Source: Roseimaritima ulvae
GTDB lineage: Bacteria > Planctomycetota > Planctomycetia > Pirellulales > Pirellulaceae
Length of the DNA stretch: 64,000 bases
NCBI RefSeq assembly: GCF_008065135.1
Contig: NZ_CP042914.1
Location: forward strand, 124,001-188,000
Reading direction: 5' to 3'
Shown: positions 27,012 to 34,459 of the stretch, in pieces
How positions within the stretch are numbered: the first letter of the stretch is position 1
Layout of the letters: each line of letters starts with the position of its first letter
Notes under the pieces: model-generated
Seen by the model: the letters and a program-made list of their open reading frames with translations, nothing else
Databases searched by the model: none
Told to the model about the DNA's origin: nothing
Program-made: the position numbers and the translations under genes

Positions 27012-27318
27012 CTTCTGCCCTTGAACCGGTTTCTGAATTGTCAAGTATCGATTGCTGTTTATCGGATGGGTGTACCGCGACATTGACGCAACATCGCTTT
27101 GACACCATCAACCGCTACAACCCTCAAGGCCGTTTGTTGGAGGGTGAAGCGGAACGGTCCATTTGGTGAAGACAAGGCGTATTGCTAGGAGGCTTGGTTA
27201 GCCTCGACCATATGGCCGCGAGGGCGCCCTTTGAAATGACTTTTGCACTGCTGTTCCGCGTAGCCCAGGTCCAGGCGATGCGAGGGACACGATCGCCCAC
27301 GCCGCCCTGGGTTGCGGT
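27012..27318. other. Intergenic stretch without a gene
   Basis: Upstream region of the leftward barrel gene, so its promoter should be here. No supported ORF was seen. Confidence 0.4.
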
Positions 27319-27471
27319 CCGCTAGGCACGGAGTGCCGACACAGTTCTTCCGATGCGCGGCGCCGCCCAAAGATCCTTTGTGTCGGCCCTCCAGGCCTTG
27401 GTTTTGGTGGGGGGGCGGGAACCGGGGCTTAATAGCCCCGGCAAGGGTTATGCCGGCCCTCCGGGCCTGGT
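27319..27471. repeat. Dispersed GGCACGGAGTGCC / GGCCCTCCGGGCC repeat block, copy 2
   Basis: Same order of elements as 15857-16010: CCGCTAGGCACGGAGTGCCG, then ACACAGTTCTTCCGATGCGC, then GTCGGCCCTCCAGGCC and finally CGGCCCTCCGGGCCTGG. It lies just beyond the 3' end of the lipoprotein gene. Confidence 0.7.
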
Positions 27472-27475
27472 TCAC

Positions 27476-28318
27476 CTATCGTGCATTTTCTTGAACTTCG
27501 TATTTGCTCAAGTTGGCATCGGCAGGCGTTCTCGAATCGGTCGATAATTGCTCTGCCCAGTAGGCGATTCTTGTCTTGCCTGATTGTCGTGAAAGTTCTT
27601 CCACAACGGCGGTCAGCTCTACGGCGTTTTGTTGCAGAATCAGACTGTTGCCGCGCCAGCCCAAGACTTTCCAACCTTGATCGGTCAACAACTTGCGAAC
27701 CGCTTCTTTGGTTTCTTCGACGCCAACGCTCGTTTTATACGAGGCAATGTTATAGTTCACACCGACAAATGTCGCGCCCGGCGGTACTGGCAGCTTGATT
27801 ACATTCACGTTGCTATTGTTCTGGAGTCGCACCACGACTTTTCCCGGTTCGTCGTGTAGTTGGACGGTGACATAGAGGTGAAATCCGGAGCGGACGAACT
27901 GGCCTTCGGCGTATCCGTCGGAGATATCGGATTTGGACCACTCCTTCCACTGTCGCTCCAGCAAGTTGCGGCGCTGAAACTTATACTCGTTTCTCACGTC
28001 AAATGTCTTGAGTCGAGCTTCATACTCCAAGCAAGCAACCGTTCTCGTCGTGATTTCCCCAGCGCTGGGCAGGAGTGGAAATGTCGAGAGATCGATTACA
28101 GCGGCAGCTTCTGCCGTGGTCGCCGGCGTATGCAGATCTTCGTCTAATGGTTCCGCAGCCTTGGCGGCTGTCTCTTGGGGTACTGAATTCAACAATGCGC
28201 CGACCGCGGACTTCTCCGGCCAAGCGTCCGCCTGCTGATTTGCCTGCGGACCGCACCCCGAGAAGCAGCCTATGATTGATAAGCCTAGTAGCAGCCCGCT
28301 GATTGACTCTGCTCGCAT
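27476..28318 (-). CDS. Lipoprotein of unknown function
   Basis: About 280 residues. ATG 28318 gives MRAESISGLLLGLSIIGC with a following SGC; either cysteine could be the lipidation site, as both are preceded by small residues. The mature part has an Ala/Glu-rich linker, then a predicted alpha/beta region (FVRSGFHLYVTVQLHDEPGK, VVVRLQNNSNVNVIKLPVPP, GATFVGVNYNIASYKTS) and EETKEAVRKLLTDQGWKVLG. This resembles no family I can name. It is probably anchored in a membrane facing the periplasm. Confidence 0.65.
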   Translation of the reverse strand: MRAESISGLLLGLSIIGCFSGCGPQANQQADAWPEKSAVGALLNSVPQETAAKAAEPLDEDLHTPATTAEAAAVIDLSTFPLLPSAGEITTRTVACLEYEARLKTFDVRNEYKFQRRNLLERQWKEWSKSDISDGYAEGQFVRSGFHLYVTVQLHDEPGKVVVRLQNNSNVNVIKLPVPPGATFVGVNYNIASYKTSVGVEETKEAVRKLLTDQGWKVLGWRGNSLILQQNAVELTAVVEELSRQSGKTRIAYWAEQLSTDSRTPADANLSKYEVQENAR

Positions 28319-28634
28319 CAAGCAATTCCCCTAAAAGTAAGGCACTGAACCGGAGGGGCTGGACTACCGATCATCCGCCCGGAACGTGAATAGCCTTCAC
28401 ACTCGCACGATTGTATCAAGTGCCCCATCATTCCGTGGCAAGCAAGCTGGCGAATACGATGGGGTTAATCCAAGACTCAACCCGACGCTGCGAATGGCAT
28501 AGTAAGGCAGTGTCCTCAGCAGGTTCCCTTTCTACATCAGAAGCCACTAATGCTGCTCCGGTCTCTGGATTGTCTTTACCGTGGGCCAACTGCGTGCTGT
28601 TTAGAGAAGGGGCTCAGCCACACCGGTGCATCGA
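28319..28634. other. Intergenic stretch without a clear gene
   Basis: Upstream region of the lipoprotein gene, which should contain its promoter. No ORF with protein-like composition was seen. Confidence 0.35.
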
Positions 28635-28814
28635 TTAATCTCGTCCATCCCGCGCACGGAAGCGGAAACGCGGCAGGGGCTCGGATCGGCAAATGCTCTT
28701 GATTCGGACGGGCAGGTGCAGTTCGGAGGCGTTTTGTTCGCTGCCATTGTAAGCATCGCCGAGCTGCTTCTTTATGGGGCTGAAGAACTTCTTGATGTCT
28801 TTCAGCCGCCGCAC
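28635..28814 (-). CDS. Possible small ORF or gene remnant
   Basis: A 59-codon frame starting with GTG 28814 and ending at TAA 28635. It encodes VRRLKDIKKFFSPIKKQLGD then AYNGSEQNASELHLPVRIKS, which looks more like protein than the other frames here. It is in the same frame as the membrane protein gene that ends just upstream at 28839, separated by its stop. It may be a decayed extension or a separate small gene, or chance. Confidence 0.22.
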   Translation of the reverse strand: MRRLKDIKKFFSPIKKQLGDAYNGSEQNASELHLPVRIKSICRSEPLPRFRFRARDGRD

Positions 28815-28838
28815 AGCGACGCAACAGGCAAGGCGACG

Positions 28839-29336
28839 TTACGGCGAATACGGGTTGTTGGGGTCGAAGCCCGATTGGGGCGGGCGGGCTTGGTAGCCGC
28901 CGCTGGTGACGGCCAGTTGCTCGGCTCGGCCTTTGCAGTCCCAGATTTTTGTTAGATAGATGATCACGTAGATCAGCGATGCGATGCTGAAAAACATGCC
29001 CACGCAGGGGATGAAGCCGCAGACCAACAAGATCGCCGCGGTCTGGCCGGTTTGTTCCCCGCAATCATCCGAGGGCTGGTTCATGGCGTAGAAAAAGTTG
29101 CGGAACGATTGCGATAGGGCTTTCGGATAGATGAAGGCCCACACCAGATTGAAAATCGGGATCAAGAAAAAGAATGCCTGCCCGGGCTTGGCTTGCTGAT
29201 AGTTGGGTGGCAGCGTGGAGGCGGCTTTAAAGAGCACGTAGCAGCAGGCAAGTTGGACGCCAAGGATCAGTAAGAAAAAGATTCCGTAGCAAACCAAGGA
29301 GAAGATAATTCCGATGGCATCGGGATCGTTTTGCAT
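28839..29336 (-). CDS. Small multi-pass membrane protein of unknown function
   Basis: About 165 residues from ATG 29336 (MQNDPDAIGIIFSLVC); ATG 29372 is an alternative. There are four hydrophobic segments: FSLVCYGIFFLLILGVQLAC, YVLFKAAS followed by FFFLIPIFNLVWAFIY, TAAILLVCGFIPCVGMFF, and IASLIYVIIYLTKIW. A short Pro-rich tail ends the protein. The block AKPGQAFFFLIPIFNLVWA resembles small DUF4328/DUF805-like membrane proteins common in planctomycetes. No function is known. Confidence 0.65.
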   Translation of the reverse strand: MQNDPDAIGIIFSLVCYGIFFLLILGVQLACCYVLFKAASTLPPNYQQAKPGQAFFFLIPIFNLVWAFIYPKALSQSFRNFFYAMNQPSDDCGEQTGQTAAILLVCGFIPCVGMFFSIASLIYVIIYLTKIWDCKGRAEQLAVTSGGYQARPPQSGFDPNNPYSP

Positions 29337-29470
29337 TTCCGGGACCTTGCTGAAACTCGTGGTGAATGGCATTCCCGCGCGATTCGCGGAGCTGCATTCT
29401 AATAGCATCCCATTGCCAGATCTCCTACAGGAAACTGGCTTTTTATCCATCTTCCCATTTGCTTGGCGTC

Positions 29471-29538
29471 TACACGACTCGGAGAGTCATGCTACGAGTG
29501 CTCGGGGCATACACGACTCGGAGAGTCATGCTACGAGT
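29471..29538 (+). repeat. Direct repeat of about 29 bases, two units
   Basis: TACACGACTCGGAGAGTCAT followed by GCTACGAGT occurs at 29471-29499 and again at 29510-29538 with at most one difference. The inner GACTCGGAGAGTC is itself a palindrome. The CATGCTAC end is shared with the repeats at 11280-11372. Confidence 0.75.
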
Positions 29539-29613
29539 TGTTCGGCGCAGCAAAAACGGCGGCACACCCAAGGGTGCGCCGCCGTGTCGGCATGTCGATC
29601 TGTCGGTCGCGGG

Positions 29614-29781
29614 TTAGACCGCCGGGCCGCGGCGTCCCATCACCAGGCCGATGACGAACAACACCAGGAACACGAAGAACAGGATCTTGGCGATCGTAGC
29701 GGCGGTGCCGGCGACCACGCCGAAGCCCAAAACACCGGCGATCAATGCGATAATCAAAAACGTCAAAGCCCAGCCTAACAT
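29614..29781 (-). CDS. DUF1328 small membrane protein
   Basis: A 55-residue protein. The longer open frame is rejected because ATG 29781 has GGAG six bases upstream and gives the standard family length. The sequence [20 protein letters not shown], then [19 protein letters not shown] and IGLVMGRR, matches DUF1328: two membrane helices with a Gly-rich first helix and a basic C-terminus. These proteins occur widely as stress-related inner-membrane peptides, but their function is not established. Confidence 0.88.
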   Translation of the reverse strand: MLGWALTFLIIALIAGVLGFGVVAGTAATIAKILFFVFLVLFVIGLVMGRRGPAV

Positions 29782-30307
29782 GGCGATCTCCACTGTGAAA
29801 AAAAGGAACGGAGTCGCCTGCGACTGCACGACGACTGTTTGGTTTCGAAGCACACAAAGACGCGATTTGCGTGCCAAACCGATTGACGAAGCTGGGGATT
29901 TCCCTGGTCGCCGCCGACTCAAAGCATTTTAGAACCCAGATTTCACTGGGGATTTGCTCGTTTGCCACCGTTCATCACGAACCGCTTTTGCTATGAAAAT
30001 CGGCCTCCGCAGACGCGAGCGGCGAGGCGCTGGACCAAATTCCATCGGCATGGTTGGAGAAGACTCAGCACTCGCTGGCGGTTGCCGACTCCTGAGCTTG
30101 GGGGAAGCACATCGAGTTTTCGATTTTGTCTTCGCGTGCCCGCGCCGATTTCTTACGCTAGGTTGTGCGGCCGCCGCGGATTCCTGACGTCCCGTGGGGG
30201 CTTGGTGCGCGTGGATTTTTCGCAACCATGGGTTCGCGCCCATGGCTACGTCCTGACGTCCCTTGAGACGTGAAAGGTATTACTGCAGCATTGGACCTTG
30301 GGGCCGC
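29782..30307. other. Intergenic stretch without a supported gene
   Basis: No ORF here has clear protein character. CCTGACGTCCC occurs twice, near 30182 and 30251, both followed by G-rich sequence. The promoter of the DUF1328 gene should lie at the left end. Confidence 0.4.
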
Positions 30308-30425
30308 TTGCTTCACCCTCCTTTTTAAGGAGGGTCGAGCCTTAGCGAGGGGAGGTTCTTTCGCGGCGGCGCGGTCGCCCTCTCCTCGCTGACGCTCGAC
30401 TCTCCCAGAGGGAGAGTGAAGTGAA
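30308..30425. repeat. Dispersed CACTCTCCCT / GAGGGAGAGTG repeat, copy A
   Basis: Two halves, CACCCTCCTTTTTAAGGAGG then GTCGAGCCTTAGCGAGG, and CCTCTCCTCGCTGACGCTCG then ACTCTCCCAGAGGGAGAGTG. Each half holds its own small hairpin. The whole is the reverse complement of copy B at 46877-46997 and shares its halves with the copies at 52259-52386 and 52724-52770. Confidence 0.8.
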
Positions 30426-30609
30426 TCCGTCATTAATACACTTCAATACACTTCACGCCCCTTCGGGACTGAAAATGCGCGCGGTGTCTGTCCCCGCGCG
30501 CATCGTCCGGCGTGGGAACCGGGGGCTATCGCCCTGCGGCTGATGGGACCGCGATGGGGACGGTTGATCTGTCTTGGAATTGCTTGCGTCGATAGGGTAG
30601 AATGCCCGT

Positions 30610-31899
30610 ATGTTCCATTCCAACAAGCTAAACCGTCGTCGATTTGTCCTCCGCAGCGTGGCCGGATCCTTGGCCCTGCCGCTCCTGCCCTCGCTGATGT
30701 CTTCGTCGATCGGGAACGATTCGGCGGTGCTCGAAACGCGCGGCGCGGGCGTGGGAGCTCGGCGTTTTGTGGCCGTCGGCAACCTGCTGGGGTTCCAGCA
30801 AAAGCACTTTTTCCCAAAAACTCCCGGCAAGACATACGAGTCGACGCCGCTGCTCGAGCCGCTGGCTGCCAATCGTGACCAGATCACGGTCTACCGCGGA
30901 CTCGACCACGGCTTGCGGGGCGGGCACTTCGCCGTCCACACCTTCCTCTCCGGCGTGCTCCACCACGAATCCAAAAATCGCCGTGATGGCAACGTCACCA
31001 TCGACCAGTTCATCGCCGATGAGGTGGGGATCCAAACGCGGTTTCCCTCGCTGACCGTCGGCTCCGAAGGCGGCATTCACGGTGGCTGCCAGATGTCCTG
31101 GACGAAGTCGGGCGTCCGCGTGCCGCCGATTACCGGGCCGGCTGAATTGTTCACCAAACTGTTCGTCAGCGAATCGCCGCAGCGGCTCGCCCAACAGGTC
31201 AAAGAAAACACGCTGCAGGCTTCCATCCTGGATGCGGTCCAGGAGGAAGCCGGTTCGCTGTCCCGTCGCGTCAATCACGAAGACAAACGCAAGCTGGACG
31301 AATACTTCAGCTCGATCCGCGACGTCGAAAAGCGGCTGCAGGGTCGCCGCCGCTGGGCCGACCAACCCAAACCCCAGGCCCCCTTTGAAAAACCCGCCGA
31401 TACCAACACGGTGGACGATCTGCCCATGCTGTATGAGCTGATCGCGCTGGCTTTGCAAACCGACTCCACACGCGTGGCGACGCTGGAAATCGGTGGCAGC
31501 TTCCTGCCTCAGCATCTGGGAATCGACAAGTCGTATCATAGCCTGTCGCATCACGGCAACGATGAGGATGTGGTCGCCGATCTGGTCACGCTGGAAACCT
31601 ACCAGTTGGAACAATACAGCAAATTCCTGACCCGGCTTGCCGGCATCCAAGACGGCCAACAGAGTTTGCTCGATTCCACGGCCGTGCTGTTCGGCAGCGG
31701 CATGGGCAATGGCAGCTCCCACACCAACAGCGACTTGCCGATCATCCTGGCCGGCGGCGGTTACGGCAGCGGTCAATTCAAAAAGGTCGCCTCCGACGGC
31801 GTTGGCAAGGTTCCGCTGTGTAACCTGTACGTCGACATCGCTCAACGCATGGGCATCGAACGAGACGCCTTTGGTACCAGTACGGGCAGCTTCTCTTGA
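30610..31899 (+). CDS. DUF1552 protein (Tat-exported)
   Basis: A 429-residue protein. The N-terminus (LNRRRFVLRSVAGSLALPLL) is a twin-arginine signal. The mature part follows the DUF1552 family: RRFVAVGNLLGFQQKHFFP, VYRGLDHGLRGGHFAVHTFL, SLTVGSEGGIHGGCQMSW, LEIGGSFLPQHLGIDKSYHS and VLFGSGMGNGSSHTNSDLPI. The family is related to the DUF1501 sulfatase-like group and is normally encoded next to a DUF1592 cytochrome-domain protein, as here, where the two genes overlap by four bases. The reaction catalysed is not known. It heads a probable four-gene operon. Confidence 0.92.
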   Translation: MFHSNKLNRRRFVLRSVAGSLALPLLPSLMSSSIGNDSAVLETRGAGVGARRFVAVGNLLGFQQKHFFPKTPGKTYESTPLLEPLAANRDQITVYRGLDHGLRGGHFAVHTFLSGVLHHESKNRRDGNVTIDQFIADEVGIQTRFPSLTVGSEGGIHGGCQMSWTKSGVRVPPITGPAELFTKLFVSESPQRLAQQVKENTLQASILDAVQEEAGSLSRRVNHEDKRKLDEYFSSIRDVEKRLQGRRRWADQPKPQAPFEKPADTNTVDDLPMLYELIALALQTDSTRVATLEIGGSFLPQHLGIDKSYHSLSHHGNDEDVVADLVTLETYQLEQYSKFLTRLAGIQDGQQSLLDSTAVLFGSGMGNGSSHTNSDLPIILAGGGYGSGQFKKVASDGVGKVPLCNLYVDIAQRMGIERDAFGTSTGSFS

Positions 31900-34442
31900 T
31901 CGCCATCATGATGCTTTCGTTTGGGTGGGTACGATCGAAATTATGGAGGCCCGTTGCGACGTGCGCTCTTGCCCTCTGCTTGGTCGTGTCGAACATTCCT
32001 GCCGGCGCGGCGGAGGAAGACGGACAGGATCCTCAGGGCGAGACGGCAGTTGCTGACTTCCTGGGCAAGTTTTGTTTGGACTGCCACGGGGCGGATACCG
32101 CCGAGGGTGAACGCGATTTTGCCGCCTTCGCCCTGCCTCTCGAATCGGTGCCGCAACTGATCACGGCCGACGAAATTATCAACTCCGTGACGCTCAAGGC
32201 GATGCCGCCCGAGGACGCCGAACAACCGTCCGACGAGCAGCGTGTGGCCGTGGTGACCGAACTGCGCAAGGCCGTTCAAGACGCGCGGGAAAAATTCAAC
32301 AGCACCGGCGGTCGCACCGTGATGCGGCGGCTGTCCAATCGTGAATATGAAAACACGCTGGCCACGCTGTTCGATCGACGCGTCGATACATTGGGGCTGA
32401 CCGCGGATTTTCCCAAAGAACAAACCAGCCACCACGTGGACACCATCGGTGAGTCGCTGGTGACGTCGGGCTTTCTGCTGGACCAGTACTTCCAAGCTGC
32501 CTCGCGACTGGTCGAAACCCGCCTGGGCAAACCCGCCACGAAGCCCCAGTCGTGGCACTTCACCGACAACTTCAAACAGTACGAAGAATTGTCGAACCCG
32601 CATCGCGACGTGTTTAAGTACAAGTTCTTGTGTCTGTACGAGCAACCCAATACCGATACGCGGCAGGGTGGCTACGGTCACATCCAGGATTTCCTTCAAG
32701 GCGTGCCGGTCTCGGGCCTGTACGATATCGAAGTCCACGCCCAGGCGATGCATCGCGACACGCACTACGATCCCAAAATCTTTCGGATCGATTTTTCCGA
32801 ACCCTTTCAACTGGGCGTCGTTCCCGGCGACGTGACCAAGGGACACATCCATTATCCGCAGGCCATCGAACCGGTCTTGGGTACGGCGGTCGTGCCCGAC
32901 GAGCAGCCCGAGTGGCTGAGCTTTCGGGTGTGGTTGGAAGCCGGTCAGACGCCGCGCTTTATTTTCCCCAACGGCCCCTACGAATCGCGGGCGTCGGTGA
33001 TCGCGACCAACAAGCGTTACAAGGACGAGTTCAAAAATCCCAAGGTCGGTGTCAGCCGATCCACGCTGCTCCGTGAGGGCGAGCTGCCGCATATCCGCAT
33101 CGGCGAAATCAAGATCCATGGTCCGATCGAGGAGCCCGGCGGAGGCAATGAAGAGCGGGCCGTGTTTGGCAGCGAAGGGTTTCATGCCGAACGCGCCGTG
33201 GAGCAACTGTTCGCCTTCGCCGAGCGAGCCTTCCGTCGCCCGCTCGAGGACTCCGATCGCCAGCGGATCGAGCGTCTCTACCAACAGCGTTTGTCCGAGC
33301 AGGCGACACCGCGCCAAGCCGCACTCGACACGCTGAAGATGATCCTCTGTTCGCCTTCGTTCTTATACCTCAGCGAGATCACGCCGGAGGATGAAAACGA
33401 ATTGCGACCCTTCGATCTCGCTTCGCGGCTGTCGTATGCCCTCTGGGCCGCTCCGCCCGACGAAGCCCTGCTGGCCGCTGCTCGATCGGGCCGCTTGACG
33501 GAAACCGCTGAGTTGAAGAAGCAAATCCTTCGGCTGCTGGACGATGAACGTTCCCAGGAATTCGTTAACGGCTTTCTCGATAGCTGGCTGAACCTGCGGG
33601 ACATCGGCAATCTGCCTCCGCCCCGCAAAGCCGCCTGGGAGTACTACGCCCAGAACCTGCCGGTATCGATGAAGCGGGAAACACGATTGTTCTTTCAGAA
33701 TCTGTTGAAGGACAACGGGTCGGTAACGGACTTCCTGGACGCCGACTACAGCTTTGTCGACAAGCGACTGGCAAAGCTGTACGGGTTGCCCGAGCAGGAC
33801 ACGCTCCGCCTGGCCGACGGTTTTCAACGCGTCAGCCTGGAGGATAGCAAGCAGCGCGGCGGGTTGCTGGGGATGGCCAGTGTGTTGACTGTCAGTGCCA
33901 ATGGAGTGGACACGTCGCCCGTGACCCGCGGTGTGTGGGTTTCCGAAAATATCCTGGGCGTCACACCGCCACCACCGCCCGACGACGTGCCCGCCTTGGA
34001 CGCCGACGTGCGGGGAGCCAAAACGATCCGCGAAAAACTGGCCAAACATAGCGCGGACAAAACCTGCATGGTCTGTCACCAAAGCATCGATCCGCTCGGC
34101 TTTGCGCTGGAAACGTTTGACCCTATCGGTCGCTGGCGAACGAAATATCCCAAGCCCAAAGGCGGCTCGGAAGCTGCCAAGATCGATCCCTCCGGAAAGT
34201 TTCCCTCCGGTGAAAGCTACGATGACTTCGTGAGCTTTAAACAGGTGCTACTCCAAGAGCGACGCGACGATTTCACTCGTCATCTGATCGAAATGCTGCT
34301 CACCTACACCACCGGTCGACACATGGAACGCGTTGACCAGTACGAGATCGACGATATTTACACTCGCGTCGAAGCTGACGATTTCGGGATGCGAACCATG
34401 CTGGTTGAGGTGTTGACCAGTCAGATCTTTCGATCGCGTTGA
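31896..34442 (+). CDS. DUF1592-type cytochrome-domain protein (DUF1587/1595/1592/1588/1585 set)
   Basis: An 848-residue exported protein. The TTG at 31896 overlaps the previous stop (TTGA); ATG 31908 is an alternative giving almost the same signal peptide. Order of parts: CLDCH haem-binding motif (KFCLDCHGADTAEG), DUF1587 (MRRLSNREYENTLATLF), a middle beta region, DUF1595 (ERAFRRPLEDSDRQRIERLY), DUF1592 (FDLASRLSYALWAAPPDEAL), DUF1588 (RGGLLGMASVLTVSANGVD), then CMVCHQSIDPLGFALE and DUF1585 at the end. Two CxxCH sites suggest up to two covalent haems. These proteins are abundant in planctomycetes and are thought to act in the periplasm, with no defined substrate. It is probably translated together with the DUF1552 gene. 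Confidence 0.9.
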   Translation: MIAIMMLSFGWVRSKLWRPVATCALALCLVVSNIPAGAAEEDGQDPQGETAVADFLGKFCLDCHGADTAEGERDFAAFALPLESVPQLITADEIINSVTLKAMPPEDAEQPSDEQRVAVVTELRKAVQDAREKFNSTGGRTVMRRLSNREYENTLATLFDRRVDTLGLTADFPKEQTSHHVDTIGESLVTSGFLLDQYFQAASRLVETRLGKPATKPQSWHFTDNFKQYEELSNPHRDVFKYKFLCLYEQPNTDTRQGGYGHIQDFLQGVPVSGLYDIEVHAQAMHRDTHYDPKIFRIDFSEPFQLGVVPGDVTKGHIHYPQAIEPVLGTAVVPDEQPEWLSFRVWLEAGQTPRFIFPNGPYESRASVIATNKRYKDEFKNPKVGVSRSTLLREGELPHIRIGEIKIHGPIEEPGGGNEERAVFGSEGFHAERAVEQLFAFAERAFRRPLEDSDRQRIERLYQQRLSEQATPRQAALDTLKMILCSPSFLYLSEITPEDENELRPFDLASRLSYALWAAPPDEALLAAARSGRLTETAELKKQILRLLDDERSQEFVNGFLDSWLNLRDIGNLPPPRKAAWEYYAQNLPVSMKRETRLFFQNLLKDNGSVTDFLDADYSFVDKRLAKLYGLPEQDTLRLADGFQRVSLEDSKQRGGLLGMASVLTVSANGVDTSPVTRGVWVSENILGVTPPPPPDDVPALDADVRGAKTIREKLAKHSADKTCMVCHQSIDPLGFALETFDPIGRWRTKYPKPKGGSEAAKIDPSGKFPSGESYDDFVSFKQVLLQERRDDFTRHLIEMLLTYTTGRHMERVDQYEIDDIYTRVEADDFGMRTMLVEVLTSQIFRSR

Positions 34443-34459
34443 CGATCTGGAGGTTCCTG

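Noticed and set aside
29471-29538. CRISPR array
   Set aside because: Only two repeat units with an 11-base gap and an internal palindrome; no spacers or cas genes.
31941-33317. Open frame of 458 codons antisense to the DUF1592 gene
   Set aside because: Same reason: it lies opposite a gene with several recognised domains and has no motif of its own.
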